Assembly (NCBI RefSeq): GCF_021018895.1 | Contig: NC_079373.1 | Coordinates: 10,140,501 to 10,204,500 of the forward strand | Origin: Seriola aureovittata | Lineage: Eukaryota > Chordata > Actinopteri > Carangiformes > Carangidae | Direction of reading: 5' to 3' | Length of the DNA stretch: 64,000 bases | Part shown: piece by piece, positions 46,901-60,384 of the stretch | Position numbering within the stretch: the stretch's first letter is position 1 | Layout of the letters: the number at the start of each line of letters is the position of its first letter | The notes under the pieces: model-generated | Told to the model about the DNA's origin: nothing | Database searches by the model: none | The model's input: the letters and a program-made list of their open reading frames with translations, nothing else | Translations under genes and position numbers: made by a program

Positions 46901-47777
46901 TTCTGTATCCCCGGAGAGCTGTCATATTTTCACCAGGCAGAGCAGAGACTTCAGAGTGTCAGCCAGGGTCTCATTTCATCTCCTGTTTGTGAGGCAAGAA
47001 AGATACAGTACTCTGAGTTCTCTCTCTTCTCATCAATGCAATGACGGCGTGTCAGCAGGGTATGGGACAAATCAATATGTGCCTTCACATGAGAACGTCT
47101 TTGATGAGCTGGGGTCGTCTAAACCACTCTCAGCTAGATATCAAGGTACTAGATGGGTCTGATGCAGACTTAAAGGGTTCTTTGCTTTGACTTCTCTTGG
47201 AAAATGCAGATTTTGAGTTGAGCAGAAACTTTTACTCAAGTAATTTATTGACTTTTTTCTAGGACAGAGTCAGAAGTCTGCTATGCGGAATCCATCATCA
47301 TCACTGTGTTACAATAGAGGAGTTAAATTGTGTCCATTTATTTGTAAAACAGATTTAAAAAAACTCTCTTTCATTTATTTTTCATGCTGCTGTTTTTCCT
47401 GCGTCTCTGGGCTGTGGGGTGTTTGCTGAGGTGTGAACCCTGACAGAGACAACCCTGTTCACCCACTCACAGTCTCAGCTTTAATCTCTCAGTTTGCTAG
47501 AGATTCAGCCCAAGAACTTTAAATCCTCCTCCTTTATCATCAGCAGTGGTCTGGACTCTTCTCTAATCTATTTTTCACTTTCTACTGCACACATTACATC
47601 TCACTGTGGGCAACCGTTCAAGCTGTTTCTCAACGGATGAATCATATTATATAATTTTACCCTGTCTCAAAGGTATTCTCTAGACACATAGTTAATATCA
47701 CGATGTATTGAAACATGTGGTGTATTTGTGATACTAACAGTGCCACATGAGTGAGTCCTAAAACCAGGAAATTAGTC

Positions 47778-48000
47778 AGCATTTTAGCACTTCCGGTTCG
47801 CCCATCCCAAAGTCTATGGGTTTTTGAATGGGTTTTTGGTGCTGAATGGTGGTGGCTAAATGACACCACGAAGGTTGTCATGGACATCATCACACCGAAC
47901 ATGAAAACAGATCTACTCACCAGTCTGCCTTTACAGCCTTGTTGTGTTTACACTTGCGCTTTTGCAACTCTTACTAACTTTGTAAGAGGAAAGAATTTTG
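47778..48000 (+). repeat. probable dispersed repeat fragment
   Basis: It starts with CACTTCCGGTTCGCCCATCC followed by AAAGTCTATGGGTTTTTGAATGGG and GGTGGTGGCTAAATGACACCAC. I believe this is a repeated teleost sequence, but the ends cannot be set. The 139-codon frame across it (47751-48170) is not supported as a gene. Confidence 0.4.
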
Positions 48001-48840
48001 TAGAAGAGGTGAGCGCTAAATCAAATGAAAAGGGTGATGCTGTGATGTCTAGCTCAGATCCTTTTGTTTGCCCATTTTTCCTGCTTCCAACACATCATCT
48101 TCAAGCGCTGACTGTTTACTCGCTGCCAAATACATCTTGCCCCCGGACAGGTGCCATTGTAAAAAGATAATCACTGTTATTCGCTTCACCTGTCAGAGGT
48201 TTTAACGTTGAGTCCGTGCAGTTGTAAAAAGTCAGGATATTTCCTGCTACTATACATGACAATTATCTCATTAAACACTCCAAATCTGTGTTGTACGAGC
48301 AACACAAAATTTTCCTTCTAAAATATTAAAACAGTTCAGTTTCTGTGAATGTTGCAGCGTGTGCCTTTGTGTAGCCTCAGTGCGATCAGTTAAATGGAGG
48401 AGAGAAGCCAGCCCATGTTTGCTATGAAATGATTAATCTCTTCCTCTAATCAGTTTTTCTTCCTTAATGATGAAATATGTAAATAGCGTGTTGCAGCGTG
48501 TGCAGGAAGTCATATGTTCATTCTAGAGCCTGAAGTGTGTCGATCCTGAGGGAAATGCTGTAGGCCTGGATTTATACCATCTGCGGCATACCCCAGGCAG
48601 ATATGGGTGTTATGGGAGCGGTTTTGATCCATTACACTTGTATTTATTGGTTCAAACACTGTTGGTGTTTTCCAAGTGTACAGTCTTGTTTGTGCATCCA
48701 GTCAGCTGATGGCACAGTCAACACCTCTTTTCATTTCAAACCAGAATTAATTAGAATTAATCTGTTTTTAATGAAGTTATTAGCATTTTTTCTAACTGAG
48801 ACCTGTTGGATTGTTATATTAAAGATTCCCTTTCTGTAAG

Positions 48841-48857
48841 GTTTTTTTTTTTTTTTT
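48841..48857 (+). repeat. poly(T) run
   Basis: Homopolymer of about 17 T. Confidence 0.85.
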
Positions 48858-51800
48858 ACTTCCTCTACAACAGCCCTGGGGCATCATTCAGCTTGTGAAA
48901 CATTTATGTTTCATATATCATATAAAATCTGATTTGGCTCCTTTTGAGTCAACTACTCAGGCTCTGTTGTCAAAGCTGGGAGGTAAAATGCCCTCAAATC
49001 TGAATTAAGCCTGTGTTTGGGTTAATAATTTTCTCCTGCTTGGAACAAATAAGAGCCAGCTTCTCAAAATAGCTCTTGGCTGAGGCAAAGAGGAAATTTA
49101 ATTATATTTGAAAGAAGGAACACCATTGTTTCCATAAGAAGAGCAGCTTAGGTGCTAAATATTTAGTTGGATCCCACGTAGCAGCACAATATGCCAAATC
49201 TAAGAGAGCTCCTTCATATCAAAAGACTATTTCCATTTGCTTAATCTTTTTGAATATACCCAATTATGCTATCTGTATGCAGTGTTGTAGGATGCAGATT
49301 TCCATTTCAAGTGCATTTCTAACGGACAATGTCTTGACTGTGTACCACACAAGCGTTGCTCCTCTCCTGTTTTCTCGTTTTGCTTCATTCCCTTTTTGTC
49401 GAAGTTATTCAGCGGAAAGGTAATTCAGTTTATGTCCTGATTATTATTGGATTAGTGGGTTTTCTAATTCTCTCCAGGATCGGATAGAGAAAATAATGAT
49501 TAATCTCAAAGTAAAGGATGAGCCAGGGAAATGATTAACTGGCTGTGCGTTTGTTGAGTCTGGTAGAGGCCAGATCAACAAACCTGCATGCAGACAGAGT
49601 GGAGGGGAGAGGGGGACTGCAATAATACTTGACCTTTGCCTCCTTCCTTTCAAGCAACTGTTGGGCTGAAGCTGAGGCGCAGCTGACTGCTGCTCGTCAT
49701 GGACCCACCACCCCACCTCACTCCAACTCTTTGTGTTTATATGTGACAGAAGGGAAGGCCTCCAGGCCAGTTGTACTCTTGATACAGTAAACTGGATGAC
49801 AGCTATATTGGACAATGTTTATCCACATGGGTCAATATCCTCCTCTCCATTTATTCAAAAGTCCAGAAAACACCTCTCATCCTCCTGTTTTACAGCGCCT
49901 GCTTCATCATATCCGTTCACCTGGCAGCGCTGGCTGTGGACAGTATTGGCTGATTCTTGTTCTTTTCCAGGAAGTCATCATCCACATCAATTTCCCACAG
50001 TCTTCCTGTTGTGATGACTGGTATCAGTTTTCTCAGCTCACTGGCAACAAGCCGGAATAATCCATTCCTGTAAATGAATCAAATATCACAATCTTGCTCT
50101 TAAACAGCATAGCTTGCTGTCCTGGAGCAAGGGAGGATTAAGAGGATAAGATTTTTGGGCTCTTAATGCATGATTTCCATGTGCGAGAGATATCTCATGC
50201 TTTAAAAACACCCTGGAATCCTGGGACGTGAAGTGAGATGAGGCACAGCGGGGGAATTTAATACTAATTCCTGGAAGGCTGTCTAACATGATTAGCTGAA
50301 GAGGTAGGATGTCTGTAAGTGAGCTGATAACATAACCCTGGTGTCACCAAGGTCCACTGAGGTATTTAGTATTGAGCTGATGATCTGACCACTCTTAATC
50401 CATGCTGTATTCTGTGTTTTTCATTATGGTCAAGGATATTTATTCTTAAGTGTAACGAGATGAAAACCATTTGGATCCCATGGTCAGCCTTTGTGGCTGG
50501 TTATAAAATCAAGAGACCTTGACCAAAAGCCCAGATTTTCTTACAGGAAAGGTTTTTTTTTCAGTTTCATCTGTCAACAAGAACATAATGTGACTGGAAC
50601 TATCTTAGATGATATTTAGATTATAAATTATAGCAGAAACTTGTAGAATAATTAAATATTATTGCACGTCCCTGTTGCCTCTTTAACCGTGACGAGTATG
50701 AAGGGTTTTACTGTTATATTTCCTTCCCCTCATCCACAATTATCAAACACCTTGTTCCAGACAATCTCATTTGAGAAAGACTGGACAAGAGGCAAGATAT
50801 TGAGTTTTATGAAACTAAAACCTGATTGGTCACTGCAGGTTGGGGGCGGAAGAAGAGTGTTGTTTGTTTGACAGGTTCCAGTGTGGGTGAAGACAAAGCA
50901 CACATGCCTCCCACAAAGCAGCCCCTTTCTTAGAAGCCCATATTTTCTCATTCATTGCTCAAATCACATGCAGCACATGTGCACATTCCTCTGTCTTCAG
51001 GCTAAAAATGGTATGTATTGAAAAATAAATAGAATAAGGAATAGGGAGAAGCTTCATGTTTCAACCCCTCATATCTCTCCACACAAACCATGTCTTCTCC
51101 CTCCTCATGTGCTCTTACATCTTCACAGCAGCGTACCAAACCTCCTGCCCTTCCTATCTCTTACAAAATACCTCTGGCTGCCATTCACCTGTAACTTCCA
51201 CCTACTGCCATCATCTGTCCCTCTTAAATGTCAAACTTTCCCTTGAATGTCCAATATCCTGATAAACTACCGAATGATGGCTGTCATGCAGGTGGGTTGA
51301 AAATGCCACTGAAACGATGATTACAGACTCTTCTCCAATATCCTTTGATAGGTTATTTCCACTACTGAAATCCTTAATTAATAACAAGATCTATCTGCTG
51401 CGTAAAAATATTTTAACTATAACTGGAAGTGGACTGCTGGGTAATGCTTGAATTTGGCTCTACTAACCCTATGAATATATAATTATTACATCTACATCAC
51501 AACTATTCACTGGTTACCCAGTTGAGACTGTTTTTAGTGTTTTCCTCCAGAGTTCCTTTCCTGGGGAATTTTGATTTTTATATTTGATTTACATTCGTGT
51601 GTTTTACTGATCACATCAGAGTGGCCAACATCTAAAAAGTTACAGACTGAACAAGTCTTGCTTTTTTTACTGTTGCCCATAAAGTTGGAATAATTTTGTT
51701 TTCAGACACAATCCTCTGTTTATTCCTATTTTAAATGCATCAGTAATCACTTTTGACCAGGTGCAATGATTACATTATGTGTCCAAATTACCCAGGTGAA

Positions 51801-53076
51801 ATGAAATAAATCACATTGTCACAATCATTTCATGGAAATAGATAAAAAATATTTTATTCCAAATTGATGTATATATATTTGGTCCACTTCTACCCCTATA
51901 TTGTATGAAACCTGTGCGCTGTTTCTTTTAGAGAAATGTGTATGTATGTTGTCATAAGGATATTCTATAAAAATGTGTGCTACTCAACCCTGCTGCCGAC
52001 ATCTGTGTACCGTTCCCCTCTCACACCTTTCATTTTGCTTCTGCCAGCCAATCCTCAGAGATTCTTCCTCCAACACTAATTCAGCACCTCTGTTCAAAGT
52101 TGAAGAGCTTGTTTTATTAGCACCTGCATGAATATCCATGATGCTGTTACAAAAGTAATTAAAGATGCATAACCCTGCCTTTATACACACCGAAGACAAA
52201 ATGAGGAAATAGAAGGCTGTTAAACTATAATTGTTCTGCAATATCACAAAAGACTTTCATGTTGAAATACCAGACAGATACTGAGGCAGCAGGAGTAGCT
52301 TATACCACAAAATGGTTCATTTTTTTCTGAAAAGATATTATTATAGTTTAGTATCGTGGATAGTCTGTTGGCATGGAAGGGTCTTCATTGGAATTGCATT
52401 GATGAGTATACAAAAGTCTAGACACAGGTATGTATATAATGTTTTGCACCTCAGGGCCACCATATGTTTGGCAGGGAGTTACATATTCAAGGCATTACCA
52501 AGAGTTAAATGAGAATCAAATTACTCAGTGATTGAGTTATTGATGTCTGCAGTGAATCTTCCAGTTTTTCTCCGCTGCTTTGACACAGTCGTTGAATAAA
52601 AAATGCTCATTATCTTCATCGTGTAAGTCTTCACAACATTCTTTGCTGTTAACTGTCATCAAGGAGGTGTTGCTGCTTTACAGTACAGAAATGATACAGA
52701 AAAGAAGATGTGTCACTAAACAGTATGTGATGTTTTGGTCAGAGGAAGAAATAGTAACACAAATAGAGACAAAGAGAGGACAGGAACAACATGTTGCCTA
52801 TAAAGACATTACAACAGAATCAAGGAGTTAGAAAGAATATAAGTGAGGTAGATGAATGATTTTGCCAGACAAGAGCAGTTATACAATAGTTCAGAATTAC
52901 AGTAACATACATTTATTGTCGGCAGACATTTGTCTTCATTGTACAACAGTGTTGGAAGAAGTATTATTCCTCCTTTGCTTGAGGAAAAAGTACAGGAGAA
53001 AAGGGGTTCACCTCTTTGAAACACTGTGAAATCCCAAAAGACAATAATATAACTCCCTAACTCCCTATAACTCCAT

Positions 53077-53105
53077 ATTGTACCTATATATTTTATAGGT
53101 ACAAT
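53077..53105. repeat. perfect 12-bp inverted repeat, 5-nt loop
   Basis: Arms ATTGTACCTATA and TATAGGTACAAT flank TATTT. It lies about 170 bp upstream of a putative first exon. Low-complexity AT sequence could give this by chance. Confidence 0.7.
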
Positions 53106-53269
53106 AAATATATAGGTGAACAAATACAAATGTATCGATCCTATTGCGGTGTAATGGCCACAGCGATTTAATGAAGTCAAAGTTTCAAGCCAAAAGTCTG
53201 AGAGGTGGCAACCAAGACCACGTTCAGGATGCAGTGCTACACCACATATTACGGTAGAGAAAATCAGAT

Positions 53270-53447
53270 GTGCGCTTTCGTGTGAGCGCAGGTTATTATG
53301 GTAATCGGAAGCTCCGTTGGATTGTGTCCTGCTCCGGGGTTTGTGAAAGCACGGAGCGGTGCGATGAACCACCACACTGTCCTCCCTGCTCACCCACTGA
53401 AGTAACGGCTAACGTCTCTCTATTTGGACACCACTCCGCTTCCCACT
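53270..53447 (+). other. putative noncoding first exon and promoter of an unidentified gene
   Basis: A CpG-richer patch in an AT-rich region ends in CCCACT followed by the ideal donor gtaagtaag. The only ATG-led frame (ATGAACCACCAC..., 13 codons) stops before the donor, and the longer open frame lacks an ATG. It is therefore read as a 5'UTR exon. The start is not determined. A 194-codon frame on the opposite strand (52809-53393) looks fortuitous. Confidence 0.45.
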
Positions 53448-56400
53448 GTAAGTAAGACTTCTTATATCTTCCCCACGCACTAGTATTTTACTTTAAGATG
53501 CTTCAAGCTATGTTGTGTATCTGTCAACGTCTTGTAGAGTTAACAGTAAGTAACTGCTAGCTAAAGTCATTTCGCGCTGCTTGTTTGGAAAAGCGTATCG
53601 AATATTTCTGTAAAAAATATTTCATTTATTCTCTGCATCAAGTTGTTTTGTTGTTGCAGCAGTTTGTGTTAGTTGTGTAACGTTTTCAAAAGCTGGACAA
53701 GAAGTTGAGCGAGCGCGGTAGACAGCTCCGTCAAATAAACCGTTAAAGAAAAAAAAAAGTAATTTTCCTGTTTAACAAGTGTATGTGAGGAAAACGCGTC
53801 ATTTGGAGGGGAACCATTTATTCTATTTTATTTTTTCTATCGTTCAGCCCCATAAGTGTATTAATGGCTGAGCTGCTACACCCCACCCAGTCACCACAGC
53901 TGTGAAGTTATTTAACAGCCAAAGGTTAACTTTTGCGAGTAACTAATTATTTTGGTTACCCAGCTAAAAGCCCTCTAAAAAATTGTGCTGCCATTTTTCA
54001 GCATGAAAGAGCTGTTTCACGGTCTGTTCCTGCTGGGTTTGATCAACCAAAAACATCACACAAATTTTGTTATTCAATACTTTAAAAAAGTACGTAAAAG
54101 TTGAACTTTTTATATTTTGAAATAGGTTAAAACGTTGAATAAATGTTCTTTTTTCGAAAAGGAGATGGCATAGTTAATTCGTATTATAATAGAATTAACT
54201 CCACAATTCATAAGTAAAAGTGGATTAACTGGTTTGGCAGGGCAATGAGATCCAAAACACACTGAAATCTGGATATTTGAGTGATGGAAAATGCCCAATT
54301 AGGGCAGAACCTGAAGATATTTCATTAAACAAATGCCATTGTAAACCAGCTGGGTTTACCAGAAAGAGGAGGGGAGACATACACCTAAGTGTACTGTAAT
54401 GTTTGTATAAAATTTAAAAAAGTTTGTTTAAATTTTGTTCATTTCCCTTGAAATTTTAAGTAAGATTAAGTGCAATAATCAAATGAGACTGACTGCAGGT
54501 GTGTTAGGATTGCTGTTGTCATTGCTGTAGTCTCAAGAGATGTGGATCACTCAGTGGGAGAGTCTGCTTACAGTTCAGGTTAGTGTTTGGTGTGTCGGGA
54601 CTTGTCCCAAGTGCAGTTCAGCAATGCTGAAGCACTGTCGGAATGAACAATCATGTTGTCAGTGTTGTGTACAGAGCTATAGCTTACTGTTTAGCAGTCT
54701 GTGGGGAAAGTCTCATTCCTGTTTCCCATGAGGCTTGTTCATTAGATGACTTAAATGTAAGCTAAACTTACTTACAATGAACAGTTATGTTTTTTATCTA
54801 TGTTTTTCAAAATTACTCTTGCTTCATGTGCATGAACATGCCCAAGTTTGTAATGGCACAAGCATTTCAACACACAACAAAACCTAACCCAAGGTTGCTG
54901 GCTTAAGTCAAAGGGGAGGCAATAACATGAGGGAAGCAACATGGTGGCTAATTCATTCCTTGTATCTCAGTCACAATGCAAAAAATGAATCGAAAAAAAA
55001 ATCGAATGGGGAGATGAATGAGGGATTTTACCCCTCAGCACGAAGCCTTGCAAAGTGTTCATTTGATTTGCCTTCGTCATGACTCAAGCCTTATTTCCAT
55101 GGCAGCAGTAGCACAGTTGTTCTATAATCACCTTGTGATCAGGAATCAACATGTCATCCAGGCTTTGCGAGTGTTTCTAATTTGCCCAGGAAATAAAAAA
55201 AAAAAGATTGAATGGGGCTTCCTTCTCTGGTCTTAGTGTCCATGGTGACAAAATTTTCAGCTTGGTGGAAAATAAATAAAATTGATGTGTAGTGGACAGC
55301 AGTGGATGTCTGTTTAAGGTACTGTGGCTGGGCTGATGTGGCCATCAGCAATTTTTCTGGCTGAGGTGTTCAACACCATCTCTGTCCTTTTATCCAAAGC
55401 AAGCGTTGCAAAAGCATTAGATATTGTCACTGTTAACATAGCAGTGCTTAACAGTCTGAATACAGAAGTGGCTCTGGCAAATGGGTCAGATCTGGCCTGG
55501 ATGTTGACCTTTTAGACTGTTTTCTTTTTCCAGGAACGCTTGTGACTGCAGGGTATTGTCACCTCAGCCAACCCTCAAAGATTCTGTCATCTTTTGTTTC
55601 AACCTCTTCTCACTAATGACTCTCATGCAGAAAAACAGCACAGCTCTTTATGTCACATGGAAATGGTACAAATTGTGATAATATAACTGTACTTAACACC
55701 TCTCTGATAAATAGAAATATTACATTATATCATGACTTCCCTATACAATTTTCTATGAGACTTTGTAAAAAATAAGAATAGTTTCTTTTTGCAATTTTTG
55801 AATCAGCCCCATGCACTCCACCAGACTGGATAGATAGTTAAGCTGGTCTCAGTAGAGCTGGGCCATGAGGCTGAAATGATCCATGGAGAGTTAAGCAGTA
55901 GCATATGTAGATGGTTTTGTGTCTCAGTGTATTTTTTTGATGAGGCACTGAGGCAGGCAGTAGCACTGAGAACAGCCCTGGGCAGTCCCACAGGTCCTTC
56001 ACACACTCTTGGCATGCTGCATGCTGGGAAGTCTAAGCAGATGGTGACCCCTTTTTTTGTTTTAACCCCTCAGTGATTAATTAACACTTGTCTTCACAAC
56101 CTAGTCCACCAATGACACAACAAACTGTAAACGTTATAATTTGAATGGTTATTTATAGTTTAGCTGTACAAATGTACATTTGCAGGCCATTGTATGTGCC
56201 TGAGGCACTTGTCCCTGACAGATCAGACACGGTGGCACAAACAGTGGCCACTGACTCAAGACTTTCTTTTGTTATTTATATGTTTTTGATGGTAAGTGAA
56301 TGGATACATTTTTTTTTTTTTTTTTTTTTTTTTAACAAGTGTAGAACTTGTTGTGGTTTTCTTCTCCTTGTGTTTTTTTTTGTGATTGTTGCTTTAGATT

Positions 56401-57022
56401 TACTTTTAAATAGCAAAAGATATGATTTACCTAAGCAAAGTGGTGGCAAGCTATATTTAGTTGCATCCTTCTGTACTGACTTCTGGTCTGTCTCTAGGGA
56501 CTACTGTGAACCAGCAATATTGTTCTGCCACTGAGGTTGGCTTTCTTCCTGGCATCTTCGCTTTTAATTTCCTACTGTCTGGTGTGACAGTGGGTTAGGC
56601 ATAGGCTTTAATAATGACCCTACAGCAGATGTGCTTGTGTTTATTTCCAGTGGACAAGCTTAGGGAAGCTAAGACCATATGCTGCTTTTAAGACTTTGCA
56701 CTTTTATGGTAGTAAAAGGCTGCCCAACTCATTGATTATATCTGGGAAGACAGAAAAGCAATTCCATTGTTGAGTGGTGGGGAAACACTGTGGACAATTT
56801 CTGTATATATTTGGCAAGTCATTTCCCTCAGGCAATTCCAGCTGTCACCATAAACTCGACAAAATCTCATTTGGGATTCAGTATCTTTGATAACCCCTTT
56901 ACTTCATATTGTAATGTTGTACAACATGTGATACTGTCTTTAGTTTAGCTTACTTGCATCCTCAAAAAATCTTTGGCTTTTAGGGGGCTACTCTGGTCTT
57001 TTTAATTTGGTACACATTACAG
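53448..57022 (+). other. presumed intron 1 of the unidentified gene
   Basis: AT-rich sequence with a poly(T) run of 25 at 56309-56333 and no recognised exon or repeat with clear ends. Confidence 0.4.
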
Positions 57023-57069
57023 ACTATAAGCTGTTGTTTTTCATTTCAAAACATGTGCTCTAATTTTCT

Positions 57070-57190
57070 ATGGACAGGTTAACTTTAGAGGACTCTGCAG
57101 GAAATTTGGAAAAACGGGTAGTGGCAGCGGGAGCATCATCTTCTTCATTTGAGGTTAGGAACCAGTGTGAACTCAACATACCTGAATTCA
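57070..57190 (+). CDS. first coding exon of an unidentified gene (partial)
   Basis: ATG at 57070 (G at +4) opens 40 codons, beginning MDRLTLEDSAG and ending NQCELNIPEF, and stops in phase 1 at the perfect donor gtaagt (57191). Possible acceptors upstream are at 57022 (ACATTACAG) and 56983 (GGCTTTTAG). If instead the acceptor at 57077 is used, the start must lie in an upstream exon. The composition (Glu/Ser/Ala-rich, codon-like) looks coding, and the frame has no family I recognise. The rest of the gene must lie beyond 57.2 kb; no second coding exon was identified up to 64 kb. Confidence 0.5.
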
Positions 57191-58054
57191 GTAAGTAAAA
57201 GTTTCATTTTTGTTTCACTTCACTGATGTATAATTGTTTTCTAATTGCTGTGTCTTGGGTAAACGGGCTACAGTCACCCAAATTGAGGAATATGCCAGGC
57301 TGTGCTGGTCAGCTGTTCAGTGAGCTATGCTGTGGAGACTGGTTGTTTGGAATCTGTATGTATTCATTCTCACAGTGGAGCATTGTGATTGTTTTGGCTG
57401 CTTCTGTGAGTGCATGGAACTTAAAAAAAAAAAAAAAAAAGGTTTCACATTTCACCCTTGCCATTTGGACAAAGTCACCTTTCACTTCTCCTCAGCAACA
57501 TTCATACATCACATCTAACATTTTCAACACCAGCATTATATATCTGGTTAGCTGACCCCTTGGTGACCCTTTACTGGAGGACTTGGTTCTTATAAAATGA
57601 TGTAAGAAATGGAAATGTCTTAGCTGCTAAATGTTAAAAATGTAAAAAAAAAATTAAATTGACCTTTATCTCTCCATAGCTTCATCCTATCATTCCTATG
57701 CAAGTTGCTGAACCCTCATCATACATTGGTTCAGTCTTTTTCATTGACTCACTGATTACATTTAGATGTAATCACTGAACATTTGGATCTTACTGAACTG
57801 ACAACCGGGGCTAGTTTAGTGCAATATGGATCACCTAACATCCTGGTTCATCTAGAGGTTGCTTCACTAAAGTAGTTTCTTTATGATTGGAATAGAAAAC
57901 CACTGTTTTGGTTACAAAAGTAGAAAAACGAGGCCCACCATCAAAGCGACCGGTACCTTTTTAGAGCTTAACATTTTATTGAAATATATTCGCCGATGTG
58001 TTTGGGTTGTGTTATGTCACGTCTTGATGGAAATTTGATTCTTGAAGCAGTGTA

Positions 58055-58815
58055 AAGTCTTTAGTATCATCATTGTCATTTTCATTTTTTGATTATTTGT
58101 TGATTTTTTTTTTTTGTTGTTGTTGTAAATGTCAGAAAATACTGAAAAAGTCTTAAACCATTTTTCCATAGCCCATGTTGATTTATTCCAATTGCTTCTT
58201 TTGGCCAACCAACTAACCTGACGCTCCAAGTGGTTTGTTACACAGAACCATCTGGGAAGGCTTCGTCGAAAAATGTTTGGAAAATGGCAGGCGCTTTCAA
58301 AAAATACTTGGCAGGTGATAGGGTGAACCATCTGTCTGTCACAGGGTAACAACCAATCAGATTTTGCATTTTTCTCATTCTTCTCACCAGTGGAGCCAGT
58401 TGGTAACCATCCATCGAGAAAAGCCTTCACTGCCATTCTCTACTCTTCTTTTAATTAAGAAATACTCCAGATCTGGTAAATCTGATGCAATAGCAGCATC
58501 TACACTAACTTGTTAAGAACCCGCCGTTGTTGTTAACAAACAATGGCTTGTTGCTCTCGTTCTATCTAAGACACACCCGTAGCTGTCAGTAGTTCTTCCC
58601 TCATAGGATGCTCATTGGTCCGAACCACTGTGCTTCATCCAATAGCTTGGAGCCTGGCAGCTGCCTTGCAAGTTTACCGACCAACAGTCCAAAACCCTAC
58701 TATCAGATTTTGTCATTATTGCTAAAAAAAATAGCTATTAACTGATTATCAGAATTGTTTTCAGTTCATTTTCGGTTGTCAATTAATCGACTAATTGTCT
58801 GAGCTAAAACTTAAT
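58055..58815 (+). repeat. hAT-type MITE (GGGCTGCAACTA family), interrupted
   Basis: The left part has GTCATTTTCATTTTTTGATTATT, AAATGTCAGAAAATACTGAAAA and CAATTGCTTCTTTTGGCCAACC. The right part resumes with GACCAACAGTCCAAAACCC and ends TCAATTAATCGACTAATTGTCTGAGC. Together they rebuild the family seen at 31655-31987, split by an insert at 58214-58677. Confidence 0.65.
58214..58677 (+). repeat. 464-bp insert with 8-bp target duplication
   Basis: Flanking octamers CAACCAAC (58206-58213) and CGACCAAC (58678-58685) match at 7 of 8 positions, as for a hAT insertion. The interior is non-coding in my reading, with weak terminal similarity (TAACCTGAC versus GTAAACTTG read in reverse). The family is not identified. 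The antisense frame 58017-58436 crosses it and is not a gene. Confidence 0.6.
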
Positions 58816-60384
58816 AATGATATTGCGGATTTTAAAACAAATGAACCTGTCACCACATTTGATTTAGATAAAAGATGTGGCTTATGAAAAAATTGTATAT
58901 ATAAAAAAAAGAAACAGAAGTTTGCATGTATGGTCAAATATGGTTGAATAAAGGTCAGCACGTTCAGCAGTATCTGTGTTTTCAGCAGAATAGATGTATG
59001 TCCCTTGTACAACTTGGCCGACCTTATGTCAACAATGTGCCTTTTAAGACTTTTGCTGTTGTGATGGTTTAGATAATGATGGGAATCTCATTCCTGTGAC
59101 GTAGTACCAAAATAGTTTTCGTCTGAGTTTTGTATGTCTGGTACAATCAATCAGAACTTTCCATTCCAAAATGGAGTGGTACCAATATAATTTGTCAGAC
59201 TTTATACCAGAGCTCTCAACAAGCCAGTGATTCCCAGTCCAGCACCATGGAAGAGTAGGCAGGTTTCTTGCTACTATATTTTTTTGTATGACAACCAGCC
59301 TGCAAAGAGTTTCAAGTCAAGTCAGTTTTGTGTTAGTAGACCCAAATCCTCAATTTGCCTCAAAAGTCTTTACAGTTTTTCCAGGATACAACACCCTCTC
59401 TCCTTAGGCCCTAAGTTTGTAAAAACGTAAATGATAAATAAAATGGTCAGCAAATAAAAAGGAAATAAAAGTTTTACGAAACATGGGTTATTCCATGCCA
59501 ACACACTCAGAATTCAGAACTTTTCGCAGTTCATGTCATGGATTTTCTCGGATGTAGGTTTATGATTTTCCAATAGAGCAGGGCTCTATAATCTCACTCT
59601 CACATCAAACTGCTAAATGATGAAATTAATTCCGATTGCACTCTTTTATATATATCTGGGCATGTTGCAATCCATTGTGCAATAATTCACCCAAACCTGT
59701 TTCAGGTGGGACTAGCCCACACATGCTTTATTGTTTTCTAGTGCTACTAGTTGATGATGTCCGAAATGAGTCTGGAAAAGTTTGAAATTGTGAAATGATG
59801 TATTTGCATTGAGCTAAAGAACTAATATAAATATTTTCAGACACATAGAAGAAGATGTAATCATCCAGTGTGCAACAAACCAAACCATTGCAAGCTGCAA
59901 CTGAAACCAATGGAAAACAAGCTCAATAGTGTCCCTAAAATGCATGCTAACAACCTAGCATCCTGTTGTGTAAAAGGATTGAAACAGTTAAATATAATTC
60001 AGCCTGGAAGCCAACCAAGTCCTGTCCTGCACACAACGCACACTGTATTCGACACACACACACTTCAGTTTGACACTGCTAGGAAAGATCTGCTTCCTGC
60101 CCTTATAGTACACCTTTGGTAACAATTTTGACACTGAACTTCCTTCCCTTAGTGAGAGAGCTCAAGCAGCTGTAACATAGAGCCTCTAAAAGATTGGCTT
60201 TGTTAAGACCACACTCCATGTTCAAAACAATTTTAATGCTTGTTGACTCATATGCCTCACCTAGTAAAATACAATTTGAATCCCACTTTATCTAATAATG
60301 TCACACAATAACCCCAGACTTTGCTCATATCATTCATTCTAACAGATTAATTTTGATGAGTTATGTTGTTTATTTTTGTACCTT

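Larger units (their letters stand above)
37931..53260. other. 15-kb interval without recognisable genes
   Basis: All open frames are short and lack family resemblance or paired splice sites. Recognisable repeats are few (43676-43945, 47778-48000, short simple repeats). Several stretches, for example 38870-39200, 40840-40990, 44360-44700 and 48880-49260, are non-repetitive and rich in TAATTA/TTAATT cores, which may mark regulatory DNA. That last point is an inference from composition only. Confidence 0.6.

Noticed and set aside
47751..48170. 139-codon open frame on the + strand
   Set aside because: It crosses what looks like a dispersed repeat fragment, has no splice context and no family resemblance.
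52809..53393. 194-codon open frame on the - strand
   Set aside because: It is the longest unexplained frame, but its composition is erratic, it has no domain or conserved motif, it overlaps AT-rich repeats and runs antisense to a likely first exon.
58017..58436. 139-codon - strand frame
   Set aside because: It lies across the boundary of two nested repeats, and its upstream half is repeat DNA.
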